Assembly: GCA_030272585.1 (NCBI GenBank)
Contig: BSYQ01000005.1
Location: 3,472,001-3,536,000, forward strand
DNA: 64,000 nt
Direction of reading: 5' to 3'
DNA from: Bryopsis sp. KO-2023
Lineage: Eukaryota; Chlorophyta; Ulvophyceae; Bryopsidales; Bryopsidaceae
Shown here: piece after piece, positions 1-12,036 of the stretch
Layout: each line of letters opens with the position of its first letter
Numbering within the stretch: the stretch's first letter is position 1
Notes under the pieces: generated by a model
The model's database searches: none
What the model saw: the letters and a program-made list of their open reading frames with translations, nothing else
What the model was told of the DNA's origin: nothing
Translations under genes and position numbers: made by a program

Positions 1-320
1 GACGAAGCTGGTGGAGGGGCCGCTGGAGTTGCCAGGCTGGACGACCTCGGTAAATTCACCACGAAACCTGGTGGAAACAGACCGGGTGGTTGTTCTGGCG
101 GGGGCTCGATGCGAACAGGAGGAGCCTGTGGGGGTGGGCCTGCTGGAGGTAGCAAACCAGGAGGCAATGGACTCTGCTCCAGAGAGTGGGACGTCCAACC
201 CAGCGGGGCATCGGCGGAAGCATCCTGGCCACTGTGTCTCAGTGGCGCTGGCTGATGAACGGGTGGAGGTTGAGGACTGCCTTGGAACACAAACCTGTCT
301 CCCTGCTGAAGGGGATCCAT
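1..320 (-). CDS. Proline-rich protein, N-terminal exon (runs off the window edge)
   Basis: An open minus-strand frame starts at an ATG (318-320) and continues to base 1 without a stop, about 106 codons. It opens with MDPLQQGDRFVFQG and becomes strongly proline-rich, with blocks such as SPLPPGLLPPAGPPP and EPPPEQPPGLFPPG. The region is much richer in G+C than the AT-rich DNA beyond 840, as expected for coding DNA here. A plus-strand frame is also open over the same bases (to 403), but it has no natural ATG and looks like the complement of a Pro/Gln-rich sequence. The family is not recognisable from this fragment; proline-rich N-termini are common in RNA-binding and cytoskeletal proteins. The ATG as true start is inferred. 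Confidence 0.5.
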   Translation of the reverse strand, partial: MDPLQQGDRFVFQGSPQPPPVHQPAPLRHSGQDASADAPLGWTSHSLEQSPLPPGLLPPAGPPPQAPPVRIEPPPEQPPGLFPPGFVVNLPRSSSLATPAAPPPAS

Positions 321-766
321 CTCTTTCCAGAAAACTAACACGGTTTTGGTGTTGGGATAAAAGGCGTTTTCTGAACTGCGTGCCGTACAGACTGAACAAG
401 TGACCCAGATGTGACAGGTCTCGCGCGCAAAAACTAAATTTGTTTTGACATTGGCGTGTGGTGAGAGTCCCAGCTCTGAAACCTGTGTTACGTTTCTTTA
501 ACCACCAGCAAGGATAAGGGTTGGGAAGAAATACCCTTCTGGACGGCGCAAATCGTTCGTGGGCGGTTTTATTTTCGTGTTTGGGACAAGGCGCAAAAAA
601 ACGAACCAGAAGTCGCGCGAAAAATTTGCGTATTGTACAGCGTAGGCGTTAAGACTCAAAGCGCACCCTCTGCCATGAAACTGCGTCGATCTCAGGAAAG
701 CGAGAAAGACCAACGCTGCTCCCGACAGAAACCGCCTTCCCAAGACCCGAACATTTCATTATAGAT
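321..766. other. Intergenic, probable promoter side of the proline-rich gene
   Basis: Short frames on both strands show no recognisable domain. It lies between the proline-rich first exon and the tRNA gene, so it probably holds the upstream region of the former. No clear TATA element or repeat stands out. Confidence 0.4.
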
Positions 767-838
767 TCCATTACCGGGACTCGAACCCGGGTCTTGTGGG
801 TGAAAGCCACATGTCCTAACCACCTAGACTATAATGGA
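767..838 (-). tRNA. tRNA-Glu (anticodon UUC)
   Basis: The reverse complement folds as a complete 72-nt cloverleaf. The acceptor stem TCCATTA pairs with TAATGGA. A D-arm with TAGGTGGTTA (A box) is followed by the anticodon stem TGTGG/CCACA around the loop CTTTCAC, giving anticodon TTC. The T arm is CCGGG/CCCGG around TTCGAGT (B box GGTTCGAGTCC). No intron is present and CCA is not encoded. The sequence is typical of eukaryotic nuclear tRNA-Glu. It decodes GAA codons. Confidence 0.96.
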
Positions 839-3114
839 ACTGTTCGATGAGAGCCAGGTTAAATATATATACCTTTCATTTTTGTTCTGATACAGTGACA
901 GTCAGACGATCGAGGAACAGAAAGAGACCTACTGGCTGATTCAAGACCCGCACACTTACACGAATACATGATTTTTTGTTTTTTTGTTTTTTTTCCCTCC
1001 CCAAAATCAAAATAGAAAGATTGATCAATTTTTAGGTCCTTTTCTATATCCTGCTCACTGCACACTCTCTGGACATCAATCCCTCTCACCCCTTGTTCAT
1101 CACACTAAACCACCCACAAAAAAAAATCTCTGCCCAACCCCTCCCCCATTTTTTTTGTTTTTTCACTGTTCCAACTCTCAGTGAAAGAAAAAGCGAACTG
1201 TACCCTTGGTCAAAAATGCTACCAGATCAAAAAATCTGTTTTTCTTTTTTCTTTTTTCTCAATTGTTTTTTTTTTTTTCTGAAATTTACCCCCCTCCTAA
1301 ACCCCATTTTAACCTTCTCTCTGTCTCTCCTAAAAAATCATTCCACACACAAAGACCCCCCCCCCCCACACACACAAGGCCCCAAAAAATAGGACGTCCC
1401 ATCATTATGCAGGACTGATATGAAAAAAACACCTAAGAAAATGATGAATTCCTAACCACTCCACTTTGCTGCCGCGCTGGTTTCTTTCCACACTCTCTTT
1501 TTTCACTCTCTTTTTTTCAGCATCGACCTTACCACATCTCGCTCAGGACAAAGATGATGTGTGTTTTTTTTCCAAAAAAGAAACAGAAAATGAGGCAATT
1601 GTTCGTTTTGACAAATCGATCGGCAAAAACCTCAATTAGAATTGCAGGAATCGATTGGTGATTTAACTCATCAATCGTAACTCTAGGAATCGTGCTCTTC
1701 TGCACGTGTGCAAAATGAAGAACTATCGAAGGATAACCAACCTAACAAGGGAGCAGGAAAAAACTTGCTCAGCTAGATTGGAATTCTACAACCACAAATT
1801 ATCCCCCTTCACGCCCCCCCCCCCAAAAAAAAATAGAATCAATCGAATATTTTTAATCATCATAGTGTGTTGCAATTCCATATGCTCATCTTCCTCATGC
1901 AATCATTTCATTTCATCCCAAAAAATGAACGATTGGAGTTCTACCCGCCCCTTTTTTCCTTCAACCTGTGAGTTTGACTTTTTTTTGTTTGTTTTTTCAC
2001 CCCGACCTATAATTTCTTCCCCCTCCAACAAAAGATGAGACCCTACATTTATTTTATCTATATTGTTCAGCTTCAAAACCAAACATGAATCCCTTCAACC
2101 ACCCATATAACACTGATTTTCCTCTTTTTTTTTTCCTCTCTCCGATGCCTTAACCAAGCTGAACTCCCCCCCCTGAAATAATAAAATATTCCAAAATTTA
2201 TACCAAGAGAACAGTTACCACCTTTTTTCGCTTTCTTTTTGTGCTGCCAAAAAAAGTGGTTGAAAATAATCCAGAGGCAGAGAGGGGCTTATATTTCTTC
2301 ACTCAGTTGATTAGTCATCATGAGATCCCCGCCGCCATATTGATTCCAGGAAACATTTTCTGGCCTGGGTGCAAATTCCCCTGGGAGCACCACCCTGGTC
2401 AAAAAAAAAATCTTTTCAGTTTTTTTGTCAGATATTCTTCACCTTGGATTGAGTAAATTCAATTAAAACAAGATTCAATGATTTCAAAGAAAACAAGTTC
2501 ATTCCAAAGAGCTCCATGCAAAATTCAAAATTAAGTTTCATGAAAATCGAGGATCCCCACATCAAGGGCTCACAAAAAAAAACAATCAGCGAATATCCAC
2601 CCACTGGGAAGGAAATGCTTTCAGGCCTGCAGCACGAGGTGCAGCACTTTTTGGGGGTGGGCTGTAATAGAAATCGACCCCCTCAATCGTCTGCCTCTGT
2701 TGGGCGCTCTCCCCTGTTCACCACACAACACCATCACCAGCAAATCAATGCAGAAAAATCTCTTGCAAAAATGATTTCCAATATATATATATATATATAT
2801 ATATTTATTATTGGGCGGCAGTCCTCATTTGATGGATCCATGACGTGAATTGGGCGTCTTCTTTTGACGAGAATACAAAAATTTGAGAGGGTAGTGAGTC
2901 ATTACCCCAGCAGGCGCCTTCTGCAAGATATTTGTATCTGATGATGGCGGCTTTCATGAATTCCAAAGCGAGGCATTTTGCGTTGAGCGGTCCCTGAACA
3001 AGTCCGGTTCACAACACCTCTTCATTCTACTAAAGATCCGCATGAATTTTCTCTCCTCAGCTCTGCAAGCCGACGGGCATTACCTCGATGGTGAAAACGC
3101 GAACTTTTTTCCCA
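839..3114. other. AT-rich, low-complexity intergenic region
   Basis: About 2.3 kb of T-, A- and C-runs with only short accidental frames and no recognisable domain on either strand. It contains a 24-bp (AT)n tract at 2781-2804. Any exon here would have to be very short. Confidence 0.6.
2781..2804. repeat. (AT)12 microsatellite
   Basis: An uninterrupted AT dinucleotide run of 24 bases read directly from the sequence. Confidence 0.95.
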
Positions 3115-4240
3115 TTACGAGACGGCAGCGGCTGGCTCCACGATCGAATCGCAGTGCCCGTTATCGTCTGAATCGCTCGGATCGAAACGCCGCCGGGACC
3201 TGATCAATGCATGAAACACGCGCGCGCCATTAGGAACCCGCCGTCGAATTTTTAAGGCAGCCACACAAGAGTGCCAATCCCATTGCTGTCTCTTACCAAT
3301 GATAAAACCGGAAACCAGCAGGGTGACCTCCACCAAAATCCTGCAAGAAATAGTCGAAAAACACAGAGAAGCAAATCAAGATCAGCCAACCACGTGGTTG
3401 TGCGCAAGCAATCGACTGCGCGAACCCGTGGAGAAAGCAAATTCAAGAGTGGCTGGACTTGCCTGTCGTGGCTCTCTTTTATTGAAATTATGCCCTGAGT
3501 TTCATCCTCCACCCCTTCCCCGTCCCGTCTTGGGCCTACCAAAAGATTTCACACGAAATGTCGAGTTGCGCCTTGGTGTTCGTAATTCCAATTGCAACAC
3601 AACGAACGATTGTTACTCGAGACAGGGGCGATCGACTCTACCGCTGGGAGGAATCCACGGAGCTCGGCTGCTGACAGGTTTCTGGTGCCATGGAGATCCC
3701 TGGTAATTGTTATCTCCCAATCGCGAATTCTGCTGGATTTGCATTAGGGCTCCTTGACTGAGAGAAGCGCGCATGTCCAGACCAGCAGAAATGGGAAACA
3801 CCACAGGCGGCGGCGGTGGAGTGTTATGAATCAGGGCGAGAACCTGTGCTAGACGTTTCGCGGCCGTTGGACTGCAGGGAACGATATGCACTCGTATCAA
3901 TGACCGTTCTAAACGCTGTGCTAGAAAGGCAACCGCCAAAAAAGACACAACCTGAACACAAAGCAAGACCTACTCGTTGAGCTGGCTTGCGTTGATAACG
4001 GAGGTGATGTCCTGCAAAGCGCCATCGAAATTCTGCAGCAGAGAAACAATGTTGAGCAAAACTAAGACTCCCTTCGGGACGGATGTTGCGAACGAACTCG
4101 TACTCGAGCGTGCATCGTTCAGGTCCCTTCAGCGCTCTCTTCGACAGGAAATCGAAAGAATTCTCCACTGCTTTGGATGCGCCCTGCTGCCATTTAGCGC
4201 CAGATGCGTTTCTGTGAGACACAATGGATGTGCCCGCCAT
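3115..4240 (-). CDS. Unresolved multi-exon gene, divergent from LYAR
   Basis: The minus strand has a plausible start at 4238-4240 (MAGTSIVSHRNASG) in a G+C-richer block that faces LYAR head to head. The first frame reads through KAVENSFDFLSKRAL and EYEFVRNIRPEG. Further apparent exons include a hydrophobic stretch (VSFLAVAFLAQRLERSL), a proline run (NTPPPPPVVFP) and a hydrophobic segment ending at a good donor near 3297 (VEVTLLVSGFIIG, then gtaagag). An acidic tail DPSDSDDNGHC follows and stops at 3115. Exon borders and phases were not fully reconciled, so the span is a gene locus rather than a finished model. The hydrophobic parts suggest a membrane protein. No family is recognised. Confidence 0.35.
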
Positions 4241-4483
4241 TGGAGCAAAGCTGCACATTCCGCTGGCGTTTTTCCTATCAGTCCCTCTCTGTTCTTGACT
4301 AACGCAGGGAAGCCGTGCGCACGTGAAGGTTTCGTTGTCAGTGAACGGCGCACGTGCGCAGCGTGTGTTTCTGGCACGGGATGCAGAATTGTCGTTCGCT
4401 TTAAACTCCCGCCAGAGTTCACCATGGTCCAATCATAGATGGATTAACGTAACCTTAAAGGCGCTCTGTCTTCCCACTCCAAC

Positions 4484-4508
4484 GACAACAACAACAACAA
4501 CAACAACA
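4484..4508. repeat. (CAA)n microsatellite
   Basis: About eight ACA/CAA triplets lie between the divergent starts of the unresolved minus-strand gene and LYAR. Confidence 0.9.
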
Positions 4509-4736
4509 ATGAGCAACATGAATCCTAAGCATAATCCACCCTCAAACAGCCGGCATTTTGAATGCAGCGTAGAACACCACTCTTCCAGCATTCCCTTGCT
4601 GATGAAAAACGCACGCAACAAACGGAGGGAGGGTCTGCCGTACATCATTTGCGTTGCCAGACATACAAGCATTCGGAAATTCTGTTTCTTTTGTTAAACC
4701 GCCGCCTGTGACGATTCTGTCGACCTCCCAACGAAA

Positions 4737-7641
4737 ATGGTTTGGTTCGTGTGCGACTCGTGTGGCGACAGCATCAAAAAGGTACGTCGCAGTCTGTGTT
4801 TCGATCTCGCTCGTTGCTGGACACTATGTCTGTGAGAATCTGATTGCACTCTTCTGTTTCAACCTGCAGCCCAAGATCAACGGTCACTTGAGGCAATGTG
4901 CAGCCCAGTATTTTACCTGCATCGACTGTTCGGTGACGTTCGACAGGCGGTCTGTTCATGTAAGCTCCACCGACTGTTCCAAAAATAGACACAAGCAAAA
5001 GAAGTGAGCACAAGACCTCTTAGTTTTTCGTTTCTGGATCTTTGTGTTGCATTCATAACACATAAAATGGCAAAACATTTTCCTTGTGAAATTGTGTTAT
5101 GGTCACTACATGACTAATCAAAAAAGAACCCATTGAAATGTTTCGAAAATGGATGCTTCGATTTGTCTTCCACAAAGCACCACAAAGTTTTTCCATTGAA
5201 ACAGCTAGGTTAGGTTTCCCCTTTCTGGCTGGCTCTTTTTTATTTATTTTTTTCTAAATTTGATATCTTTTGGGACAGTCACACACGAGTTGCGTCTCCG
5301 AGAAAGAGAAGTATGTCGATGTGGTCACGAAACCAACCGGAGCTAAAAATTTGCAGAATGGAAATTCGACTGAAAAGGCGGAGCCGGTAATCGTGGGGGT
5401 CGAGTTTCTGGCAACCGAGCGGCCGTGGAAATGCAGGTCAGCCAAAGTTTTTTGCAATATCCAAATGTATTTTTGGAAGATGGTGTGGTGGGCTCGTTTT
5501 GGATGTTTTATGGTGAGGCCATCACCGCCATCGGGCCATCTGAAGTTAAATTTTTTTGCTGATTAAACTATCACCAAAACAAGAGAAAGATAAAATAAAG
5601 AGGAAAGGATTTTGGACGTTTGATGAGTCTTTACATAGCCCTGGGGAAAATAAGTCCGATTCGAGAAACCATCTGCTAGAAGTGTTTTGTTTTGGGATGT
5701 GAACTCCATAATGTCTGTTTTTTTTGTTTTTTGTTTTTTTTACATTTTTTTTACCCCCCCAGTCTCTGCAATATCCAGTGCACGGGCCGAAATGAGCTGG
5801 AGAGCCATGCCAAAGGTGCCAAACATGGCCGAAAGGTGGTTTAGTAAGCCCCCCCCCCTGAAAAAAAATATATAAATAAATAAATGAGAACCCTAGAAAC
5901 CTTTGAAACAATGAAAGAGTACCAACCTTGCTGTAGAAACGGTTTTTCAGAAAAGGCAGTCAGTCTTGGCAACGAGTGACTCTCTGGGAACCCTTTGTTC
6001 ATGAATTTCTCCAGCGTTTCAACCAGAATGCTATTTTTTTTTGAAGAGAATTTCGTGGGGTTGTCTTTTATAAAGGGTGGATAATGAATTTGAATGCTTG
6101 TCGGTAGCGAGAAGGGGGAAAAGTTTCATTTTTTTTGCTTCTGGCGGTTTTCAGGTTCGAAATGCTAAACCCAAGGAGGTGGCTGACCAGGCGCCCGCAC
6201 AGCCCGAAAGCGGTGCAGCACAGGTGCTTCCCCTTTTTGTTGTATGCACAGAGCAGTAGGTGATTTGACAGCAATTGCAGTGGAATACAGTGAATTGTCA
6301 CTGGAAGTGCAGGCCCCTGTCAAAAGCATAATTTAAATAAAAATAGAAATGAAGCTTCCACCCTTGAAATCTAAAGTCGAGCCAAAGAAAGCCAAAAGAG
6401 CTTCCCCCCTCGAAAGTAAAAAAAAAAAAACGAAAACAACAAGGGATGGTAAGAATGGAGTGGAGTTGATTATTCGGTGTCTGAAGGTGTTCTGGTTCTT
6501 GAACAGGTGGCAGAAAAGGCGAGTGATGTTGCAATTCCTGAGGAGTTGAACGGGGCCGATGCGGAGAAAGTTGACGCTCCACAAAAGAAGAAAAGAAAAT
6601 CTGAAGAGAAAGGAGAGGGTGAACAGAAACCATCCAAGAAAAAAAAGGGTCCTTCCTCCAACGGAGGTGATAGGGAAGAGGGCAACTCCAAGAAGAAGCG
6701 AAAGAAAAACGACGAGAAACGAAAGGAAAATGATGAGAAGGTAAAGAAGGAACAACCGAAAACCCAGAAGCTTCAAGGGAAAAAGGCTTCCGAGAAAGAA
6801 AATGGAGCGGGTGAGGAAGAATCCAAGGGAAATGGTGATTTGAAAGAGGGGAAAAAGAGAAAGAAAACGGAGAAAGCGCAAGGAAAAGGGTTGAAAGGCA
6901 AGGATTGTGCGAAGGCCACCTCTGCGGAAAATGGAAAAGCCAACGGTATAGAAGAGAAACAAAAGAAGAAGCGCCGGAAAAGCGTGGAGAAGCCCTCAAA
7001 AAAGAAACAGTCGATGGAGGCTCTGGAAACTGGAGGAAGGGACGCTGGGGAATTGCAACAGGGGAAAGTCGATGCGGAAGATTTCGAAGGCATTGTTGCA
7101 GTGGCGGTCGATGCTCTCAGGGAGGCCGGAGGTGCAAAGCCTGTGAAAAAAATGAAGAAAATCCTCCGAGAACGTGTACAGGGGAAAGACATTGATGGAA
7201 TTCTTGCGAAGGTGAGTGTAAGATTCCAACTTTGAGTTTTCACATGAGTGATTAATGGTTGTGATGGAAATCGGTCCGCTTCAGAGAAACCATTTTTGCT
7301 TTTTCTTGGGCCTCTTGGTTGAAGCCTTAGTCTTGAATCGGTGTGTCGAAAGCAGTAGCACGAAGTCATTTCTTGGACACTTCTTGGAAACTCTCAGGTT
7401 TGGTTGGTTATATGAAATTGAAATAGTTTACACAGAGCCAACAAGCTGAGTGCAGCCCGTTCACGGAAATGTGTGGTGGTGTTATATATATATAGATACA
7501 TTCTTTTCCCCTTCATATTTTTTGAGGAGGCTTCAGTGTGCATTTCATCCAGTCGAGTTTCGTTTCGTTTTGTTTTTGCAGCTGGATGGTCACTCAAAAT
7601 TCAGGCGGGATGGAAAGGAGATCATGCTGGCAGACACCTGA
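4737..7641 (+). CDS. LYAR: LYAR-family nucleolar zinc-finger protein
   Basis: LYAR proteins are nucleolar factors that bind nucleic acid and act in ribosome biogenesis and growth control. Eight exons join in phase: 4737-4781, 4870-4959, 5279-5435, 5763-5835, 6155-6223, about 6344-6448, 6507-7211 and 7582-7641. Exon 1 encodes VCDSCGDSIKK and exon 2 encodes HLRQCAAQYFTCIDC. Exon 3 opens SHTSCVSEKEKY, so exons 1-3 rebuild the zf-LYAR finger of the family. Exons 3-4 join at WKC/SLCNIQC, with NELESHAKGAKHGRK following. This is a second C2H2-type finger as in plant homologues. A long Lys/Glu-rich region follows (exon 7). The C-terminus (LDGHSKFRRDGKEIMLADT) matches the conserved LYAR tail. The border of exon 6 is the least certain. 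Confidence 0.93.
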
Positions 7642-9046
7642 TATTCGTTATGGTGGCCAACTGTTTGGCTTTCGCCTTTTTTTTTTTGTTTGTGATGGTG
7701 AATTCTTTGAGAGAACCTTGGAAGGAGTACTCGTTTGGAGGGTATTGTAACAATTTGATCTGCAATTGTGCAGAAACCTCATCGCCCACATACCTGTGGG
7801 AGCACTGTGCAGTGCTTCCTCTTTGGTTGCTTCACTCCCACAAATTGGGATTCTTTCGACATCGCATATATTTCAGAAAGTCCAGGCCTCTGCCACATGC
7901 TTGCTGAATCGAAGTCGTTGGAATACGAGCTCTGACGGGCTCTCTTGTTCATATCCTCTCCTCGCACCTTGGAAAGAAGGTGCACATCCAGACTGCCGAA
8001 TTCGACTGGCTTGAGACCCACGCGAATGGGAGATCTCTAGTGTGCGTCTCCCCGAGCCGCCATTTCATTCAACTCCACTCCACTTCACTGAAAACGATAG
8101 AGCTTCAATTTGTCTGCTTCCGACTCCACAAGAAGAACAATTCGAAACTTTGCTGCAGTGCGTATCTCTGCCGCTGGTTGAACTTGCTTCCTCTTGTCGG
8201 CGTTGACTTCGCTGTGCAACGCTGTGTCGGTTTGTCCAGCACTGGAAAGTAGGTGGAGCCCGACCTGGGCCGGTCAGCCCATGGGCTAGGCTGGACTCGC
8301 TCCATCAAAGAATGCTGCCCGTCTTAACTATAGCACCCCGTCCGCAGTCTCTAACCAGTGTGTGCGGAAGGTCCCGCCGCCCTGATAGGGCCGAGGCTCT
8401 AATTTGACCGGGTCAGGAAATTTGTTGGCGGTTGCGGGCTTGTGGAATCGAAATTGCAGTGTATGAGAACGCAGCGTGAATTCACCCTTCGAAGGGTTTG
8501 ATTGTTTGGTGTTGGTTCAGCGCAAGAAAGCTTGTCGAAAAGTCAACCGCCAGGACTCGAGCTCTGGTGCGTCCACCTCTGGGGCGCCAGGAGGAGGTCA
8601 GTTCCTGTACAGCTGCAGGTTGATGTTCCAACCGTGTCTCAGCAAACCGTTTCCAACAAAATATCGTCGAGCCTAGTTTTCTTGGCGGCACAAGCGTGCC
8701 TTGTTTGAAAGTCAACGCCGCGCCCCACTCCTCGAAAACTAGTCAACGGGCATGTGGAAGCGTGAAACCAGTTTTCACCAAGAGTCAGAGCCACCGATTG
8801 AGTTGTTGAATAGCGCCGTGCATCGAGTTCGGCATAATTACAGTGAGGCGAGGAAAGCCCAAGATATCCATCGTCTTCTTGGCACGGTACAATTCTTGTC
8901 GATGGATTTTCGGTTGGGTTCGTTTCTTGTTTGTTCGGGAAAGAAAAGGGGGTCGGCCGTCAATAGGGCGGCGAACTCCCCCCACAATAAGAGAAAGTGA
9001 ACCACATGAGCAGTACTTGACGTCTTGATGGAAGCGTGTTTTCAGG
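7642..9046. other. LYAR 3' flank and intergenic; possible 5' exon near 8519-8590
   Basis: Mostly non-coding. One short candidate exon at about 8519-8590 (RKKACRKVNRQDSSSG, bounded by cag and gtcagt) could be an upstream exon of the coiled-coil gene. The segment 8252-8391 holds a cluster of hairpins listed separately. Frames elsewhere show no family. Confidence 0.4.
8252..8391. other. Hairpin-rich segment, possible structured RNA
   Basis: An 8-bp outer stem, GGTGGAGC (8252-8259) with GCTCCATC (8299-8306), encloses two hairpins: GACC/GGTC (8262-8275) and the palindrome AGCCCATGGGCT (8276-8287). Two more small hairpins follow, GCGG/CCGC (8364-8377) and GCCCT/AGGGC (8379-8391). The pairing is read directly. 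That it is an RNA gene is inference. It does not match tRNA, 5S, U1-U6 or RNase P signatures that I can recall. Confidence 0.3.
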
Positions 9047-12036
9047 GGGACGAACGTTTCGATGCTTTCAAAGGGCGGATGATGCTTTGTGATGAAGTAA
9101 GACCTTTTGCAGCCCCGCCCCTTGCTTGCTTTTTTAAGTCCCTACTGAAATCTGAAGCCGAGTTTTCTCCTTACAGGAGACAGGAGTTTGCCGTCTACCT
9201 GATCCAGGACACCGAGCAAGGACCCCAGGCCCAGGAAACAATAAGCTAAGACCACAACTTGGAAGGCAGAAGACACCTTTGGACAAGTCAAAACTAGATC
9301 CTTGCATAGCTGTACCCCCCAGCACGCTCAACTCAGCTTATCGCTTCAGCGGTTCAACTCTGCCAACCACGAATCTGCCCGTCAAGTATACTGGGAGCAA
9401 CAAGTAGGCAAAGTGAGCTTGGCTGTACAGTCCACAATTAGACATATTGAATATCATTGAACACATCTATGTGCTTTGAAAGGTCGAACGAAATGCCGCC
9501 AGGTGTGCCAATCCGCTCAGGCGGCCGAACAAAAATGGCGTGGGAGTCAATTAAGCGTGATTCCGAAGGTGAGGAAAGCTTTTGTTTTCTAGTCGTAGGG
9601 AAACTGTGATATCGATTCAAGGTTTGGTTGCCTGTGTTCAGGGATTCTCCCACACAACAGTCGCAAAGTCCACATTCAATCGATTGCAAAGTCCAGGCCT
9701 CGCGAACGGCTTGCTGAAGATTTGATTTCCTTGAAGGAGCAGTTGCGTCAGGCGCAAGATAGAGAGCAAAAGCTGCAGGTGGGAAAACGACGAGTGGAAG
9801 GAGAGCTTCATGCTGTCCGTTGCAACTTGAACAAAGCGGAGGAGATACTTCGCCAACGATCCAGAGGCTCGAGTCCCAACAAGTATGGGAAAAAATGAAA
9901 AAAAAAAAGCTGATTGAGCGCGAGGAGAGCAAGTGTAATGGTGGCTGACAAGGTGTTTTTTTTTGTAGAATGTTGTCGTCTTTTGGACAAAGTCCCGAGC
10001 ATTCGTCGTTGGTTCGCTCTCTGAAAGAACAGAACATAAAGCTTCGAGAAGCTCGCGATCAACTTGAACTGGAGCTTGCCAGGATGAAGAGATCGACGCG
10101 ATTGACCAAAATGTCGGAGCTTGAGTCGGAGGTTTCCATATGCCACGAAGAGATTCATAGACAGAAGGCGATCTCTGAGGTGTGAAAAACCCTTTGTCTT
10201 GCCTTGAAGGCACGATTTCTTTTTTTTTGGTGTACTGATAAACATGCACGTGTTGAAGTTCCTCTTCAACCGACTCGATGAAGCCGAGCAAGCAACCCAG
10301 GCAGCCGCAAGTATGGCAGCCGATGTCGCAAGGAATATTGATGACGCTGCAGCAGGTACTCAACAAAAACTGCACCAAACCTCGCCTTGCTTTCCTGATT
10401 TTGACAGGGTTGTGGATGAAATGTCTGGGTTGATTTTCACAGGGCTATCCAGTTCGCCAGTTATGTCGAATAAATCCCTGCCGCGAACCATGGAAATCGT
10501 TCAAAATGCACATCGAATACTTATACAGCATGCGAACTCTCTAAAAGCGCGGCTTCCCATGGGGGTGAGCTTCCAGGAGCTGGAAGGGGACGAATCTGCA
10601 CTTAGCAAGCCATCAAAGGCGCCAGTCCAGGTTCTCAAGTTTCTCAGGACTCACATGTCAAGGTAGCAGCCTGAGAACACGCTTGAATCAAGGTCATGCC
10701 GAGCCGCACACCAACTCCTGGGATGAAGTTTTGGTTTGTCTTGTTCAAAGAATGGAGTCTGCGCTGTTGGGTCTGCCTGGGGGACAGCTCACCCCATCTC
10801 GGCCTCCCAGCGCCACAGCCACCCCGAGAAACTCTCGATCAAGGCCATCGTCGGCGCACAAAAAGCCAATTAAAAACACCAAGGACATCGCCGACACAAT
10901 TCGAATCCACGTGAAGGACACAATTTCCAGCTTGGAAGATTATCAGTAGGGACCAACTGCTGAACGTTATTTCTTGCTGGTGGTAATTCCTCATCACATC
11001 AAAGGATCCCAACTTTGTATGCTGAGTGTCGTTCTGGTCCTGCTTTTGTCGCAGTTGTGACGGGGCTGTTGCCAATCGGCAAATTCAAAACCTGATCGGT
11101 GCATTGGATGGCCTCAGACAAGAGTTTGCAAACGCAGTGGAGAGAAGCTCTGGTGTCGACTCCAGGGTCGAAAACCTTGGTAATATTGACGTTAGTTTCA
11201 ACAGACCCTCACATCTCCCAGATGCAAAACAAGGAATGAGGTCCGTGGAAACGCAATCCAGCGGGCCACCACATCTCGGCGTCGTTCACATACCTAGTGA
11301 ACCTTTTTCCATAGAACGAGATCGTCCCTGTGGATTGGCTGCGTTGGAGCCCATCGACGGTCCAGGAAGTGGGAACAAAAAGCAACACAGTACAGCGAAA
11401 ACCACCGGAGGCGAACACGTCCCAGAGGAAAGGGACAGTCAGGAACTCGTGACAGCTCAGTCAATAGATCACCCGCCTTTGCCACCCAAGAGATCGATCT
11501 CTGTTGCGGAATCTTGTGAAGCAGGGCAGGAGGTTGAGTTCTACGCCGATGAGGTTTGCTCGGCATACTCAGAATTCCTTGAAGAAACGGACCGAGGCCT
11601 TCCAGACACCACGATTAAAAGTGCTCCGAATCAAGATGACCCCTCTGCAACAAACGAACCAGAAAAACCCGAAAGCTGCGAGGACGAATACGAAGATGAT
11701 CTGGAAGAATACGATTCAGAAGTTCAGCAAATTGACGTTTCAGCCGTTTCAATGGACTCTGGAGTCAGTGAATTAATTCAGGGAGAGCGCAAAAATCGAT
11801 CAATTGCCGTTGTCGACGTGATCGCTAACAGGGAAGCGATCGAAGCCCAGGAGAGTGAAGAGGAAATTGCTTGCGCAGAGCCATCAACAAGCGATACTCA
11901 AACAGAAGGTCGAAGGATGAGAGCCAGTTGGAGTTCCGTGACCTCATCTCAGGTCATTGATGAGATCGTTGACGAATTGCAAAGGGAGCTCTCCGAAGCT
12001 GAGGCTGAGTGCATGTCTGGTTCTGATTCCCATTGA
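9047..12036 (+). CDS. Coiled-coil protein with long acidic C-terminal tail
   Basis: Exons can be followed as about 9047-9093 (GDERFDAFKGRMMLCDE), 9178-9405, about 9485-9568, 9642-9882, 9969-10179, about 10257-10355, 10408-10630, about 10703-10939 and 11055-12036. The 9642 and 9969 exons are classic coiled coil (LISLKEQLRQAQDREQKLQ; LVRSLKEQNIKLREARDQLE). Later exons carry helical IADTIRIHVKDTISSLEDY and IQNLIGALDGLRQEF. The last exon is Ser/Glu/Asp-rich (EDEYEDDLEEYDSEVQ) and ends at TGA in GSDSH. No catalytic domain is visible. Overall it resembles a centrosomal or ciliary scaffold, but no family is assigned. The start and some middle borders are approximate. Confidence 0.6.

Noticed and set aside
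11-403. Plus-strand open frame as a gene
   Set aside because: No natural ATG, and the opposite strand gives a coherent proline-rich sequence with an ATG start; the plus frame is its complement.
3938-3968. A 22-nt intron (gtaggt...ttcag) in the unresolved minus-strand gene
   Set aside because: All well-supported introns in this window are roughly 70 nt or longer, so a 22-nt intron is not credible without transcript data.
6298-6999. Minus-strand Phe/Ser-rich long frame opposite LYAR exon 7
   Set aside because: It is the complement of a Lys/Glu-rich coding exon and has no independent support.
8255-8290. Minus-strand match to the SRP RNA helix 8 core (ACCGGCCCAGGTCGG)
   Set aside because: The GNAR-type loop and GGAGCAG side that must follow are absent, and no Alu-domain motif is nearby, so the short match is treated as chance.
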